64,000 bases of DNA, from assembly GCA_963682025.1 (NCBI GenBank), contig OY821519.1:11880168-11944167 (forward strand), in the 5' to 3' direction. This document shows, in pieces, positions 45,814-57,206 of the stretch. The stretch's first letter is position 1; each line of letters opens with the position of its first letter. Both the position numbers and the translations under genes were made by a program. This DNA is from Cordilura impudica (Eukaryota > Arthropoda > Insecta > Diptera > Scathophagidae). Below the pieces are notes generated by a model that ran no database searches, had not been told where the DNA came from, and saw nothing but the letters and a program-made list of their open reading frames with translations.

Positions 45814-46631
45814 GGGGCCGAATCGTCGCATTCGCTATCGAAATTGATTTTTTTATTTGCCGAAATAAAATACTAAGGTGCCTATTATGAGCAACTTTCG
45901 ATTTTCGATTGTGGTCGAATTCACTGATCGACCGAATTTTCATTTGGTATTATGGCGCACATTCGATAAAATAGTGCTATTGTGAATTTCACTCAATTGG
46001 ATTATTCACAATAGCACAGCTGGCACCATAAATAAACATTGTTTATTTACAAATTTATAAAAGAAAAAAGATAATTGTTTATTAACATGAAATTATGGAT
46101 CTATGATCGGATGAAGATGAATGCTTCGTCATGAGAGATGCTACGTAAGTATGCGAGGTTTTCACAAGGGTACCATTTGTTTACAGATTTATAGAAAATT
46201 TTCGACTGCAAGGCGTTTATGGAATTGCTGTCTAATACAGATGAACTGCTGCGACAATGCACACAAGACAGATCAATCTCATAAATTAAAATAATTTACA
46301 ACTTATATTTTCAGTAAGTTTTACCAACTGCCACCCAGCATCGAAATCAAAATTGTGTTCGATTGAAAATTCGTTGTACAACGAAATTTTCGACCGTGCT
46401 GCTAGCTCATAATACGAATTTGACATTCAATAGTCGATGTTCGATAGCCAGCGAAGATCGAATGCAACTCATAATAAGGGCCATAACAGCTAACGATAGT
46501 TAATAGTAAAAGTCCATAGTTAATAGTAAAAGTGAAACGAGGTCTGACGATTGTCCGTTTTCTTAAATAATAAACAAAAACATGGAATTTCGATTGATTT
46601 TACTCGATATCGAATGCAACGATTTGCCCCC
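45814..46631. mobile_element. TCGTCGCATTCG-type MITE, copy 2, interrupted by a second MITE
   Basis: Outer ends GGGGCCGAATCGTCGCATTC and GAATGCAACGATTTGCCCC are homologous to 22934-23121. After the first about 60 bases it is interrupted (45877-46482) and then resumes with sequence shared with the 61656 copy (GTCTGACGATTGTCCG, CATGGAATTTCGATTGATTT). Confidence 0.75.
45877..46482. mobile_element. Inverted-repeat MITE of about 600 bases nested in the previous one
   Basis: Ends GGTGCCTATTATGAGCAACT and TTGCATTCGATC-related GCAACTCATAATAAGGGCC are inverted repeats; TTTTCGATTG-type segments continue the arms. An inner pair, ATAGTGCTATTGTGAATTTC and GATTATTCACAATAGCACAG, forms a second small hairpin. 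No coding. Confidence 0.7.
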
Positions 46632-47271
46632 AAACAACGACAGGAATTTTTTAAATTAAATATACGCTACAAAAGATAATTAAAAAAAAAATAAGTTTTA
46701 GGCATTTTATATCTCCTAATTCAAAATTAAGAAATCTGTATTTTACTTGTACGCGAGTTTAAAAATATATCTTTGTGAATCTTCTAAATAGAATTGCTGA
46801 AAATTTTTAATTTTTTTTAAATAAATTTATAACCACTTTTACTAATAAGTCTACGTTTCGGTTTTTACTTTGGATTTTAGACTCAATTGGAACACTAATC
46901 CAGGGCCAGAATGGTTTTTCCATTTGGTTAAAGGTTGTTGAGCTGAACCTTCTAAATTTATATTTATATATAAAATCTTAAAGAAACTAATAAATTAAAT
47001 CAACTTGTCAAGGATTTATAATAAAAGACCTTAACAAAAGGGGAGCAAAGGAACACTTTGACAATCACAGCGTTGGCAGCAACATACAAATAAATAAAAT
47101 GCAGAAATGCAATTTCAGTTGAAGTTTTTCTTTTCCATTTTCTTCATATATCCAATTAAATTGGAGCTTTTTTAATCAATTTAAATTTTCTTAGGTTTCT
47201 CTTTTTTATATAAATGTATAAAAAAAAATTAATAATTCAATTGCCTGGTCATGATGTTGCTGATGACGGCT
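46632..47271. other. Region 3' of LSm2, no other feature
   Basis: AT-rich. It will contain the LSm2 3' untranslated region (- strand, immediately left of 47272). No canonical AATAAA on the - strand was found close by. Confidence 0.5.
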
Positions 47272-47685
47272 TCATCTGGAACTAACAACAGCTTCTTTAC
47301 GGGCGGCATCTTGCAGAAGTTGTGTATCAACTTCGTCGCCGGGTAATTGGACATATCGTACAACCGAACCGCGTATAAAGCAATTTTTCACCGATAACAT
47401 GTGTGGGTATTTTTCCGGATCTGTTACACTAATATCAGTTAATTTTATATTTAAATATTGATCAACACTATGTAAAGTACCGCAAATACTGGAATAAAAA
47501 GAAGCGGTATAGTAAATCAAGACAAAACCGGCATTTTAATGAACTTACCTTAAGTCATTTTTTAATTCGACTACCACATCTTTGCCCACCAATGATTTGA
47601 AAAAAGAATAAAATAACTTCAGAATAAAAAATGTTACTATATGTATATATGTACTTTTTTGATTAATTGCAATAACTCTTACCAT
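47272..47685 (-). CDS. LSm2: LSm2, U6 snRNA-associated Sm-like protein (complete, 3 coding exons)
   Basis: Exons on the - strand: 47685-47683 (the ATG only), 47616-47549 and 47488-47272, with introns of 66 and 60 bases (GT-AG). The spliced frame is 288 nt, 95 residues, the same length as human LSm2. It begins MLFYSFFKSLVGKDVVVELK, continues with LSICGTLHSVDQYLNIKLTD (Sm1 motif) and SVKNCFIRGSVVRYVQLPGD (Sm2 motif), and ends DTQLLQDAARKEAVVSSR. LSm2 is a subunit of the LSm2-8 ring that binds the U6 snRNA 3' end in the nucleus and of the LSm1-7 ring in cytoplasmic mRNA decay. Near identity to the animal family and clean splice sites make this a functional gene. Confidence 0.95.
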
Positions 47686-48449
47686 TTTTCTAACACTTTT
47701 GTTAAAACCACAGGTTAAAACAAGACAACTTTTGCAATATGTTAAAAAAGCGTCTTATTCACACAGCTGTTTTTTTAACTAGCACGAAGTTGCCTGCAAA
47801 CTACTAGCAACATATGACCGTACTGCCACATCGTTGAATTACAGCTTTTACTAAAAGATTTGGTTCTTTACTAAACATACGAAAGCATATTCAATAATAT
47901 TAAGAAATACGGCAGCCCCATTAAGCGTATAACACCACATTTGGTGAAGATACAACACACCACCGAATGTTTGGTAGAAAACTATAATAAAAACTAGTTG
48001 AGGTTTGCTTTCTAAGTTTCGCTTCAGTAATGAATATATAAAAAAAAGGGTTCGTAACGTCAATATTTTTAGGATGATTCAAATATACATTTAATAAGAA
48101 TATACTATACGTTTAAGAAAAATACAATCCAAATATGCAATTCACAAATTCAACACACAGAGCGTCTGATTTACAATCATAATGAAATTCGGTTGCGTTT
48201 GGGTTATTGATTTATGTCGCAGAGAACATACAGTAGAAGGTGGTAGAAATATACAGGAAATATTTTTCTATTCCAAAAATAATAATATGGAAAAATAATT
48301 GATTTGAATTAAAGTGAACGCAGACAAATATACAAAAAATACAAAATAAAAAAATTTCATTGAAAGCACGTATGAACGCAGATGAACGCAGACTTTTATA
48401 GTTTTGTTAATTTAATTTACCTCCACGTATTAATATATGTATAGATATA
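47686..48449. other. LSm2 5' flank and intergenic DNA
   Basis: The LSm2 promoter and 5' untranslated region must lie just right of 47685. I cannot place a TATA box or initiator with confidence. No further genes seen up to the Tigger element. Confidence 0.45.
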
Positions 48450-50404
48450 CAGTGGTTTCCCGATTTAACGGACAATTGGTTGTCAGCCTTGTTCATTAAA
48501 TTGAAAAATTCGTTAAATCCAGTACGAACCAAAAAATATTTATTCATAAAAAAACGAATTAAAAGTACAATTCGTATCATATCTTATTACTAAAAAATGG
48601 ATTTTATAAAAAAGTTAATGAAAAAGTGATAAATTACAAAGTAATTATTTAAAAAAACTTGTTATTGACGATTTTTTTAAACTTTTTTCAATTGCTTCCT
48701 CTTGAAGTTCTCGTAAAATTATTCTCTTGGAGATATCGAGATTAATTTTAAGCCCTTCATCTGCAAATGTATCGTTCTCTAATTTGCATTAATTTCTTCA
48801 TCTTCGTCCAATGGTATATCATCCTCTTCATCAAAGTGTTGGCCGTTTCTGTACAAAATTTTATTCCAGCATTTTGATAACGATGTTTTTGAAACACGTT
48901 TCAATGCCAATGCGAGTATTATAGAGGCGTCGTATAAGGTAAGTTTTTTAAAAACTATATAATATCGACCTCTCCTGCTGTTATAATTTTAGATAAGAGA
49001 CTGTTTTTATAATGCAGCTTTACAAGACGTATTGCATTTTGGTCCATCGGATGTATTAGAGGAGTAATTTTTCCATCACATGTTTGTTTAACTAACTGAT
49101 CTTCAGGTGGGTGGCAAGGTGCGAGGTAAATTTTTTTCTATTGAAAATGTTTTAAAATTAAGAAAAAAGGAACAAAAATATTCCTCTGGTATAAACTTCC
49201 CATGGAACCAATTTTTAAAAAGTAAACTGGTCATCCAGGCATTCTTGGAGTCTGCGTAATCCCATGGTATAACTTTGTTCCTAAGCGAGCGAGGCTTTTG
49301 TGCTTTTCTGATAATAATAGGACGGATTATTTTGGTCCCGGTTGCGTTTGCACATAGCAGCAAAGTTATACTTTCTTTTGTAATTTTCCAACCAGGGGCA
49401 CTTTTTCCCTGCATGTACATATATCCTGTCAGGAAGGATCTTCCAAAATAACCCGGTCTCATCTGCATTAAAAATTACTTCCTCAGATAAATCATTATCA
49501 TGTAAGATTTTGTGCAGTTCCTTTTTAAAAGGTTCTGCTAACTCCTCCTTTGAAGATAATTTTTCGCCGCATTGTTTAAGTAATCTTATTTCTAATCTAT
49601 TTTTAAAACGAGTAAGCCACCCATTACTGGCTTTAAAATTGTCATTATAATCTTGATTGTGAAACACCTTTGCCTTTGATTTCAATACTTCTCCACTAAT
49701 GGGAACGTGTTTTTTGCCTTGCGTTTGGAACCACTGAAACAGTTTATTTCCCATTATTGGAAACCCTCCATCTTTCATTACAGTTCGGTGTTTACTACCA
49801 AAATTAGTTTTCTCCATATAATTCAATATTTTTTTACCTATTTTTTAGAATAGTGTATATTGTAGATTTGGCTAAACCGTATTTAATTGCTAATCCACTA
49901 ACACTTTCTCCATTTGTAGATTCATAAAAAATTATAAGTTATAAGTCTGTGTTCACAACACCACAACAAGAAACGTAATGACCAAATTTGTAAACAAAAG
50001 ATTAGAATGCAAAAAAATATGAAAAATAAAATCTTAGTATGCTTCGAAAAAAATTCAAACTGTTATTTAACTCTAAAAAAATAAAATCTAAACTAGATGG
50101 CAACACATTGTAAACGAAATCAAATACATATGTATGTATGAATATGTGTGGAGGTGTGTGTCAAGACTACAACTTTTTGCCATCTAGTTGTAGAAATTCA
50201 GAAATCCAGATTTAGATTTTATTTTACATATGCATTTAAATAAGTTTTACGCATTTTTTACATACATATTTTTTAATTGTTCGTTAAATTGAGTACTAAA
50301 TTGGATTTTAATTCGTTATACACAGTACCTAATGTAAAAATTTTGCCTGTTCGTTAAATCCCGAATTCGTTAAAACGAGAGTTCGTTAAACCGGGAAACC
50401 ACTG
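48450..50404 (-). mobile_element. Tigger/pogo-type DNA transposon with TA duplication
   Basis: Ends CAGTGGTTTCCCGATTTAAC on the left and GTTAAACCGGGAAACCACTG on the right are inverted repeats, with TA outside both (48448-48449, 50405-50406). CAGTGG termini, TA target and a CENP-B/jerky-like transposase inside place it in the pogo/Tigger group. About 1.95 kb. Confidence 0.9.
48810..49826 (-). pseudogene. Tigger-like (jerky/CENP-B family) transposase pseudogene
   Basis: 49826-49281 encodes a CENP-B-type DNA-binding part (GNKLFQWFQTQGKKHVPISG, NGWLTRFKNR) and the start of the DDE domain with FNADETGLFWK, whose Asp is the first catalytic residue. After a frameshift near 49440 the second frame (49468-49103) continues KSAPGWKITKESITLLLCAN and NAWMTSLLFKNWFHGKFIPE. 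The expected catalytic LLLDNAPAHP block is deleted; further left only PPEDQLV- and LIHPMDQNAIR-like fragments remain. Not functional. Confidence 0.85.
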
Positions 50405-50499
50405 TATAATAAAACAAAAAAAAAACATTATGTATGTGGTTATTATGATTGTAAAAGGAGTTTCCTTACGGGCTAATGATGGTCAAATTTAGTGTAAAC

Positions 50500-50894
50500 A
50501 AAAATCAATAAATTTTCATTTTTACTCAATGTTTCGTCTGCTTTTTTCAGGAGTGTTTTTATTTTTATATGATTTCTATATTACATCTTTTTGATTATAA
50601 TTACTTGTTTATCTAAAAAAAAAAAAACTGGACATTGCCATGTCCCATCACTGCAGTGTAAAAAAAAAAAACAAGCCAAAAAAATAGTGTTGAGCTTCGA
50701 GAGTTCAAACGAAAACGAATATAAAATTTGTAGATTAAGATGGTAGTAAATCTAGTGGCGGCTCCACCTCAGCATTAACCAATACCGTGATAACTCGCAA
50801 GAATGTTTAATTACGCCTCAACGCACTTACTTCACCTGAAGTTCCTATTTCCTCTACTCAGTCATATTTATTACAGAATTACTTTTAAATATAA
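50500..50894. other. Intergenic AT-rich DNA
   Basis: No gene recognised. Toward the right it contains the first copy of a duplicated flank (CCTATTTCCTCTACTCAGTC) that recurs before the Helitron at 51043. Confidence 0.5.
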
Positions 50895-51365
50895 TCTATA
50901 ATATTAATAGGCTAGGCGATTTCTTGTGACCGAAAAATGTTTGATTACCCCAAAACGCACTTACTTCACTCGCAAATACGTACCTGTAGTTCCTATTTCC
51001 TCTACTCAGTCATATATATTACAGAATTACTTTTAAATATAATCTATAATATTAATAGGCTAGGCGATTTCTTGTGACCTATGTTTTGTTCTACCGTTTT
51101 ATCCCGATTTTGATCAAACGTATATTATTTGAAAGGTATTTCTTTTCAGCCATTTTGCAGATTTACAGATTTTTAAATTTTTTCCTTTATTTTGAGTAAA
51201 TTGCATTTAAAGTTGATACTAACACATACATTATATATATATATGCTATGTGTGTGTATATTAAATGTGTTAATGTGTTTGTTAACGAGTTTGTTATCTT
51301 CATTCACAATAATAATGAATCTGCCTAAAAATTGCACTCGAATTTCGAGCGCTGGAATCTGCTAG
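50895..51365 (+). mobile_element. Helitron-like element with duplicated 5' part
   Basis: Complete copy 51043-51365: starts TCTATAATATTAATAGGCTA after an A, ends with hairpin ACTCGAATTTCGAG then CGCTGGAATCTGCTAG before a T. About 148 bases upstream, at 50895, the same 5' start and its flank (CTACTCAGTCATAT..., ACAGAATTACTTTTAAATAT) occur once more. The first part was therefore duplicated together with host flank rather than inserted twice. Confidence 0.8.
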
Positions 51366-51541
51366 TATTTGTAATTACTCTATCTTACTTCAACTTAAAT
51401 CGAGATCTTAGTTGTAGACTCTGTCAGCGGATACGTTCCGGTCCTAATCGCAAACCTAATAGCGCTATTTTTGGTAAATGAGGCTACAGTTGTCGTCGCT
51501 ATCTAAGATTTTGACTAGCAGTTTTACAACAAAGCATAAAT

Positions 51542-52932
51542 CTGTGGTTTTCTGGAGTTAACGATGCCAAATATAATAATTTTTAACGCTCTTTACGACA
51601 CATAGCGACGTATGTTGTTATTAATGAAAAAAAAATGCAACATAATTTTGGATTATTTTTCAGTTTATAACCACTTATAAAAACTATTGCATTTATTTCT
51701 GTTATTTATTGTCACTATTTTTCTTGATAAATTGTTATATTCTCACCCTAAGTCCCGTTAACTTTCTGTTGATGAAAAAAAATCAATTTTTCAAGCAACA
51801 AAACTTATGTCTAAATGTGTAGTTGCACTGGTAGTTTTATTTTTCAAAGAAAATGACATTTGTCGATATAAGATGTTTTATCTGCACACACTTTAAGTTA
51901 ATTTACATATTGTTTTTTCGTCCTTCTCTAGAATTTATTCCTCTGAAGATTTTTGACTCAAAATTTTTTATAAAGTATTTATTGCCCATATCTACAGGAC
52001 TGTTAAATAAAAAGTCCTAAAAACCTTATATCGAGCCCATAATTATACCCTATACCACTATGTGGTTTGGGTATAATGACTTTGTGCTGCTGTTTGTAAC
52101 AACCAAAAATATTCGTCCTAGACCCATCTTTAATTATACCGATCGAGTCAGAATCACTTTTTGAATCGAAATAGCAATGTCCGTCCGTCCGTCCGTCCGT
52201 CCGTCCGTCCGTCCGTCTGTGTGTCCATGTAAAGCTTGTAATCAAACTACAGGTCGCAAATATGAATATATTTTGATGAAATTTGGTGTATAAGCTTCCA
52301 TCGGCCATGGGATGAACGCTATTGAAATTGGTGAGAATCGGTCCATGTTCAGACCTAGCCCCCATACAAATGACCCCTATGAAATCGACATAAATTGCCA
52401 TAAGTTCCAAATTATCATATAGATCTCAGTCAAATTGGGTTTGTATGTGTTTATTACATCTATTAATCAGTAGTTCAAAAATACTCCTTATAGGAAAATT
52501 CTTAGTCATAGGCCCCATACAGAGCTGCTTCCCGATCTTCTCTTAAATCTATTGAAAAACAAAAATATTGCACAGATTTTTCTCAAATTTGGTTTGTATA
52601 TATTTTTTCAAAGTATAAGTGACTTTACCAAATATGGTCATGATCGGTCCATTTGTCGACCTAGTCCCCAAATAAATATTGTATCCGATATGAACTTTAT
52701 CATATCTGCAGCGAAAAATATTAATAAAAATGCCACTCAAATTTGATTTATGCTTATTTGCTATATCCAATTAGTTGTACCGAAGAGATAGGGTATCTTA
52801 ACCATGGTATAGGGTATCGTATAGTCGGGCTAGACCGACTATAATTTTCTTACTTGTTTCAAATATAACGTGTTTTGGTTCTCCTGAACGTTTTGATTTT
52901 ATGACATACGCGGTTATTCTAGAAAACCACAG
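51542..52932. mobile_element. CTGTGG-ended TIR element, copy 2, interrupted by a DINE-like element
   Basis: Reverse-orientation relative of 12726-13482. Ends CTGTGGTTTTCTGGAGTTAA and GGTTATTCTAGAAAACCACAG with AAAT outside both (51538-51541, 52933-52936), again a 4-base duplication. Removing 52044-52857 restores continuous homology with copy 1. The remaining about 577 bases show it is deleted relative to copy 1. Confidence 0.85.
52044..52857 (-). mobile_element. DINE-1/mini-me-like element, copy 6 (exact ends defined)
   Basis: Starts TATACCCTATACCACTATGT and ends ATTTTCTTACTTGT. It carries an expanded run of GTCC units (52178-52215) and the hairpin ATAGTCGGGCTAGACCGACT. The uninterrupted MITE copy 1 supplies the empty site CATAATTTCAAAT (reverse strand), which shows the element sits between two T residues with no duplication. 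Confidence 0.88.
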
Positions 52933-53125
52933 AAATAAGTGTGATACTTATATGTATGTATATATACATATGTTTTTAATGTGTAATCATATACCTAATT
53001 AGAAATACAGCTCTCTGACATCTAGTTCTACAGACATAGTTTTGCTTAAAATATAACGCCAGCGGTAAATGTAATTTGAATTATTTACTTATTTTAGTTA
53101 TTTATCAAATAAAGGAAGGCCTAAT

Positions 53126-53909
53126 TATACCCTATACCACTATGTGGTTTGGGTATAATGACTTTGTGCTGCTGTTTGTAACAACCAAAAATATTTGACC
53201 TAGACCCATCTTTAATTATACCGATCGAATCAGAATCACTTTCTGAGTTAATTTAACAATGTCCGTCCGTCCGTCCGTCCGTCCGTCTGTGTGTCCATGT
53301 AAAGCTTGTAATCAAACTGCAGGTCGCAAATATGAATATATTTTGATGAAATTTGGTATATAAACTTTTATCGGCCATGGGATGAACGCTATTGAAATTG
53401 GTGAGAATCGGTCCATGTTCAGACCTAGCCCCCATACAAATTACCCATATGAAATCGACATAAATTGCCATAAGATCCAAATTGTCAAATAGATCTTACT
53501 CAAATTGGGTTTGTATGCGTTCATTACATCCACTAATGAGTAGTCCAAAAATGATCTCTTTGACCCCATATAGAGCTGCTTCCCGATCTTCAGTTAAATC
53601 TATTAAAAAACAAAAATATTGCACTGATTCTTCTCAAATTTTGTTTGTACATATTTTTGCAAAATACAAGAGACTTTACCAAACATGATCAGGATCGGTC
53701 CATTTTTGGACCTAGCCCCTTTATAGATATAGCATCCGATATGAACTTTTTTATATCGGCAGCCAAAAAAATTAATAAAAATCCCACTCAAATTTGGTTT
53801 TTGCTTATTTTCTATGTCCAGTTAGTTGGGCCTAAGAGATAGGGTTTCTAGACGCATGCTATAGGGTATCGTATAGTCGGTCTAGACCGACTATAATTTT
53901 CTTACTTGT
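53126..53909 (-). mobile_element. DINE-1/mini-me-like element, copy 7
   Basis: Starts TATACCCTATACCACTATGT, ends ATTTTCTTACTTGT, T on both sides. It is very similar to copy 1 at 5164-5938 in its 3' half, including identical translated strings, so the two are closely related insertions. Confidence 0.85.
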
Positions 53910-53934
53910 TGATATTATGGCATAATTCGTAGCT

Positions 53935-54120
53935 ATTTTTAATATGTTGAAAATTATGGCATAAGTTATTTAATTCTTAAAGAGGGTAAGTATAATCTAA
54001 ATTATGGCAAAATTTTAACAAAGTTAAAAAGGTAAGTATAATTTTGATTATAGATAAATTTTTGAAGTTTTCAAAATGGGTAAGTATAATTTAAATTATG
54101 GCAAAATTTTAGCAAATCTA
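53935..54120. repeat. Short tandem repeat, about 50-base unit
   Basis: GGTAAGTATAATTTAAATTA followed by TGGCAAAATTTT recurs near 53986, 54031 and 54079, with drift between units. Confidence 0.65.
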
Positions 54121-54409
54121 ATAGAAAAAAAATTCTGACCATTGAAAAAATTTCCCACTTTTTAATTTGGGATTTTTGCAAAATTTAGCCACCTTTTCAA
54201 AATTGCAAATTTAATTTGGGATTATTGCAAAATTTTGACACTTTTTCAACGAATATTACTCTAATTTTGTTTACGGAAAATTTCGCCATTCATCAAGAGC
54301 TGAGCGTGATTCAACTTTATAAGAAAAAAATCTTTTTTTTTTTTTTGGCCATTCCGCTTGCCGTGATGGTGTATCATGAGGGTGTGGCTGGTTTTGCTGG
54401 TGCCTGCTA

Positions 54410-54560
54410 TTAAAGATGGATGATATTACAGACGATGTTATAGATGAATGTCTTTGAGGGTGGATGATATTACAGATGAATGTCTTCGAGGATGGATGAA
54501 GTTACAGGTGGATGATGTAATAGATGAATGTTTTCAACGAGGGATGACGTTACAGGTGGA
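54410..54560. repeat. Short tandem repeat (GGATGATATTACAGATGAATG)
   Basis: Four or five imperfect units built on TGGATGATRTTACAGATGAA. The reading frames across it are repeats, not recognisable proteins. Confidence 0.65.
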
Positions 54561-56035
54561 AATTCAATATTGCTTTCGCGTGATCTTTCACCAAACAGGT
54601 ACCGTAGGTGCTTGTAGCTTGGTGGAAATTTATTTCTGCTGCCTCGTGATCTTTTGCCAAACAAGTGCTGTTAACGGTTTGCTATTGTAACCTAGCTGAA
54701 ATCACAGCAATTAGCTAGGGCCAACTGGCGTAAACTAGATTATATTGTTTGTCTATGGCAAATCGGTGCTATCGCTGGTGTTACCTGGGCATTTGGTAGT
54801 TTCGTGCTATTGACCACTTAGATGTTAGTAGAATTCTTCTTGTTGGCTGAGTTTAGGTGATGTTGGATATGACGTCCAGCCTGATTTACAATGCCCTATG
54901 GTTCTTGGTCTATGATCTGGTCTATGAAAAGGGGGGCTTACGTGCGAAAACAAGTTTTCGGAACACTGTTGTTAAAGGTAAAAAAACTTGTGTCAGTTTC
55001 ACGTTAGTTGTTCCCATTTATCTGCTTTGCATGATGTCTAACTATATTCAAGGACATCAAGTGTTGTTGTTTCTGCTAGGAATTTTTTTTTATTGTAGTT
55101 AATCGTATTAAGTTGGGTTTACAAAATTTATCATTGTTATTGCGATGGCCCTCATTTTCTTTATCACGTTATACCATGAATAATTATCGAGAATACGGCA
55201 ATTAATTGTTCATTTCAAGTTAGAAAATAATGAACTCATACTCCTTTTCACATATAAATATTAATTAGATTAACGATTTTCGTCTCCTGTATAAATTCAC
55301 CGCAATATTTTTTCAGTTTTCCTTTCAAACGTTTCTTTATGTGTCGTCGTTTTATAAAATGAGCACATTGATAGCAAAATTATTGAAAATCATTTAACAA
55401 AAATTGCCGCCTGCACCTCAGTTCCAAAGGAAAGTTGTAATCCCACAATAAATTGAATCCCATGAGACATAAACATTAATGTTAACAAAGATATGATTTG
55501 TTTCGAAAATTATAATTTCGAACGTAGATTTTAGTCAAAAAAGTATTACACAAAATCCCGTATAGTGGTCGCAGTGACTGGTATTTGAGGCAATAAATCA
55601 CAAAAAACGACTAGAACTTTCAATTTTCATACAGATGATTCCTATAGACTGCAGTAAATCGTTCAAGACGATCTGCCTACTGTCGCTGCCTATAGTCAGT
55701 GACAAGAAAAGTATGCATGAAGGTGGGCGGATCACTATCAATCAATGACATTTGGTATAATGCACAATTCTGTTAAATATAATATTTATTTAATAAATTA
55801 AATTAAATATATAATTTATAATAATTCAATTCTTAATATAACTAAAAAATGTCAATGAACTTTTTGCTAAGCGAGTGTTCAATGAATTGTGATCAAAATT
55901 GAGTTTATCGAAAAAGAGAAAATTTAATTAATATAAATATTATGTATATATAGGACTTCATAATTACTTGCACTGAAAATATTTTGTTTCAGATAAATAC
56001 TATAAATACAATTACTATTGAAAATATCCATTACA
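54561..56035. other. Intergenic DNA, nothing recognised
   Basis: 54560-55100 is less AT-rich than its surroundings, with an 81-codon frame (54857) that I cannot relate to any family. The rest is AT-rich. No splice or terminal-repeat evidence. Confidence 0.4.
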
Positions 56036-56039
56036 TTGT

Positions 56040-57200
56040 GTTCTCTGGAATCCCTTCGAACATGATCAATGCGGTTGTTTCCCGCCTCAGAAGCATTTTC
56101 TCCAGCACAATCGAGAGGCTCGAATAAGGCTTTAAATATGTATATGGGAAGAATGTCATAAATATTCTAAATATGTTGCGGTAGTTACAAAATTTCTTTA
56201 AATGTTTGACACTTATTTAAAATTCCGAGGAAATCGTATTAAGTATATTATGCAATGTTTTAAAAATTCGATGCTAAAATTTGTTATTAACGCAAACAAT
56301 TCCAAATTTGAAAATTTTTTTGACCATATTACGATCCTTTGTTGAGCCGCTCCCATTACTTTTCGGCTTATGGATTTTAAAAACCCATTTTCTGCCACAA
56401 TTGTTTTTTAATTTCATATTTTCTCTTTTGGATCAGTAATTTATCATCAACACTTCGAATTTGCTCCTTTTTTTAACATTACGTCTACATGAACGTTTAA
56501 AAACAAATTTAAAGCATCTAATCCAGGCGTGTAAAGGGATTATTCCATATTTTTTTTATGAATTTATTATCTTTTATCATAAAAAAACTACTTCGGGTTG
56601 CCGCCACATGTTGGACACGACTGAAAAGCTTTTTTTCCGTATGCCAGTTATAATAAGTTCATACTTTACTCTAATCTGTCTACCGTTTACCATATGCTAT
56701 TCTAAAGTCTTAAGATTTGATATTTGTACGTCCGGATTGTTTTTCTTTTTCTTTCAGAATATGATCTTTGGATTCCTTTATAGATTCAATTTTAACTGGT
56801 CCATAAAAACAGACAGATTGAGAAAAGTATGATTAATTCAAACGACGGTTACAATTTCAGTGGTGTAACAGAAATTACAAAAAGTGAGTTATTTAAACTC
56901 TCCGAATCACTGCTAAATATTTTTTTAAATGCACTTTGTCCTGTGGAGCCGTCATAACTTAGAACCAATTTGACTTCACTGGCCTTTGCCATTAACATCA
57001 AAAATTCTTCTTGGTATGACAAAATCCTTTTCGCTTTATGAGTAGCCAAGTTTTGGAAAGGGAATTTTTGCAGATGATTCCGTTACTTGCACTGTAGACT
57101 TATTTAAATCTCCGATGTTAATATACTGTTGTTTTGATAAATTTTTCTCCATCAAAAATGTCAATGCTAGTTCAGGGGAGTAATTTGAGTTAATGAGTTG
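56040..57200 (-). pseudogene. RAG1/Transib-like transposase relic, longer copy
   Basis: Read from 57200 down, in changing frames: LALTFLMEKNLSKQQYINIG; STVQVTESSAKIPFPKLG; RILSYQEEFLMLMAKASEVK and LVLSYDGSTGQSAFKKIFSS; SLFVISVTPLKL; IIPLHAWIRCFKFVF; PKSNGSGSTKD; then at about 56125-56060 GENASEAGNNRIDHVRRDSR. The N-terminal GSTGQSAFK region, the LHAWIR block, the GSGxT block and the final GxxxSE...NN motif are in the same order as the relic at 39300-40165 and as in the arthropod family I associate with Transib/RAG1. Many stops and frame changes; non-functional. Confidence 0.55.
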
Positions 57201-57206
57201 ACACCT

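Noticed and set aside
52178..52216. GTCC repeat as an independent microsatellite locus
   Set aside because: It is the internal microsatellite of the DINE-like element, present in every copy.
56461..56832. 123-codon + frame
   Set aside because: It overlaps, on the opposite strand, the RAG1/Transib-like relic and is a T-rich hydrophobic shadow.
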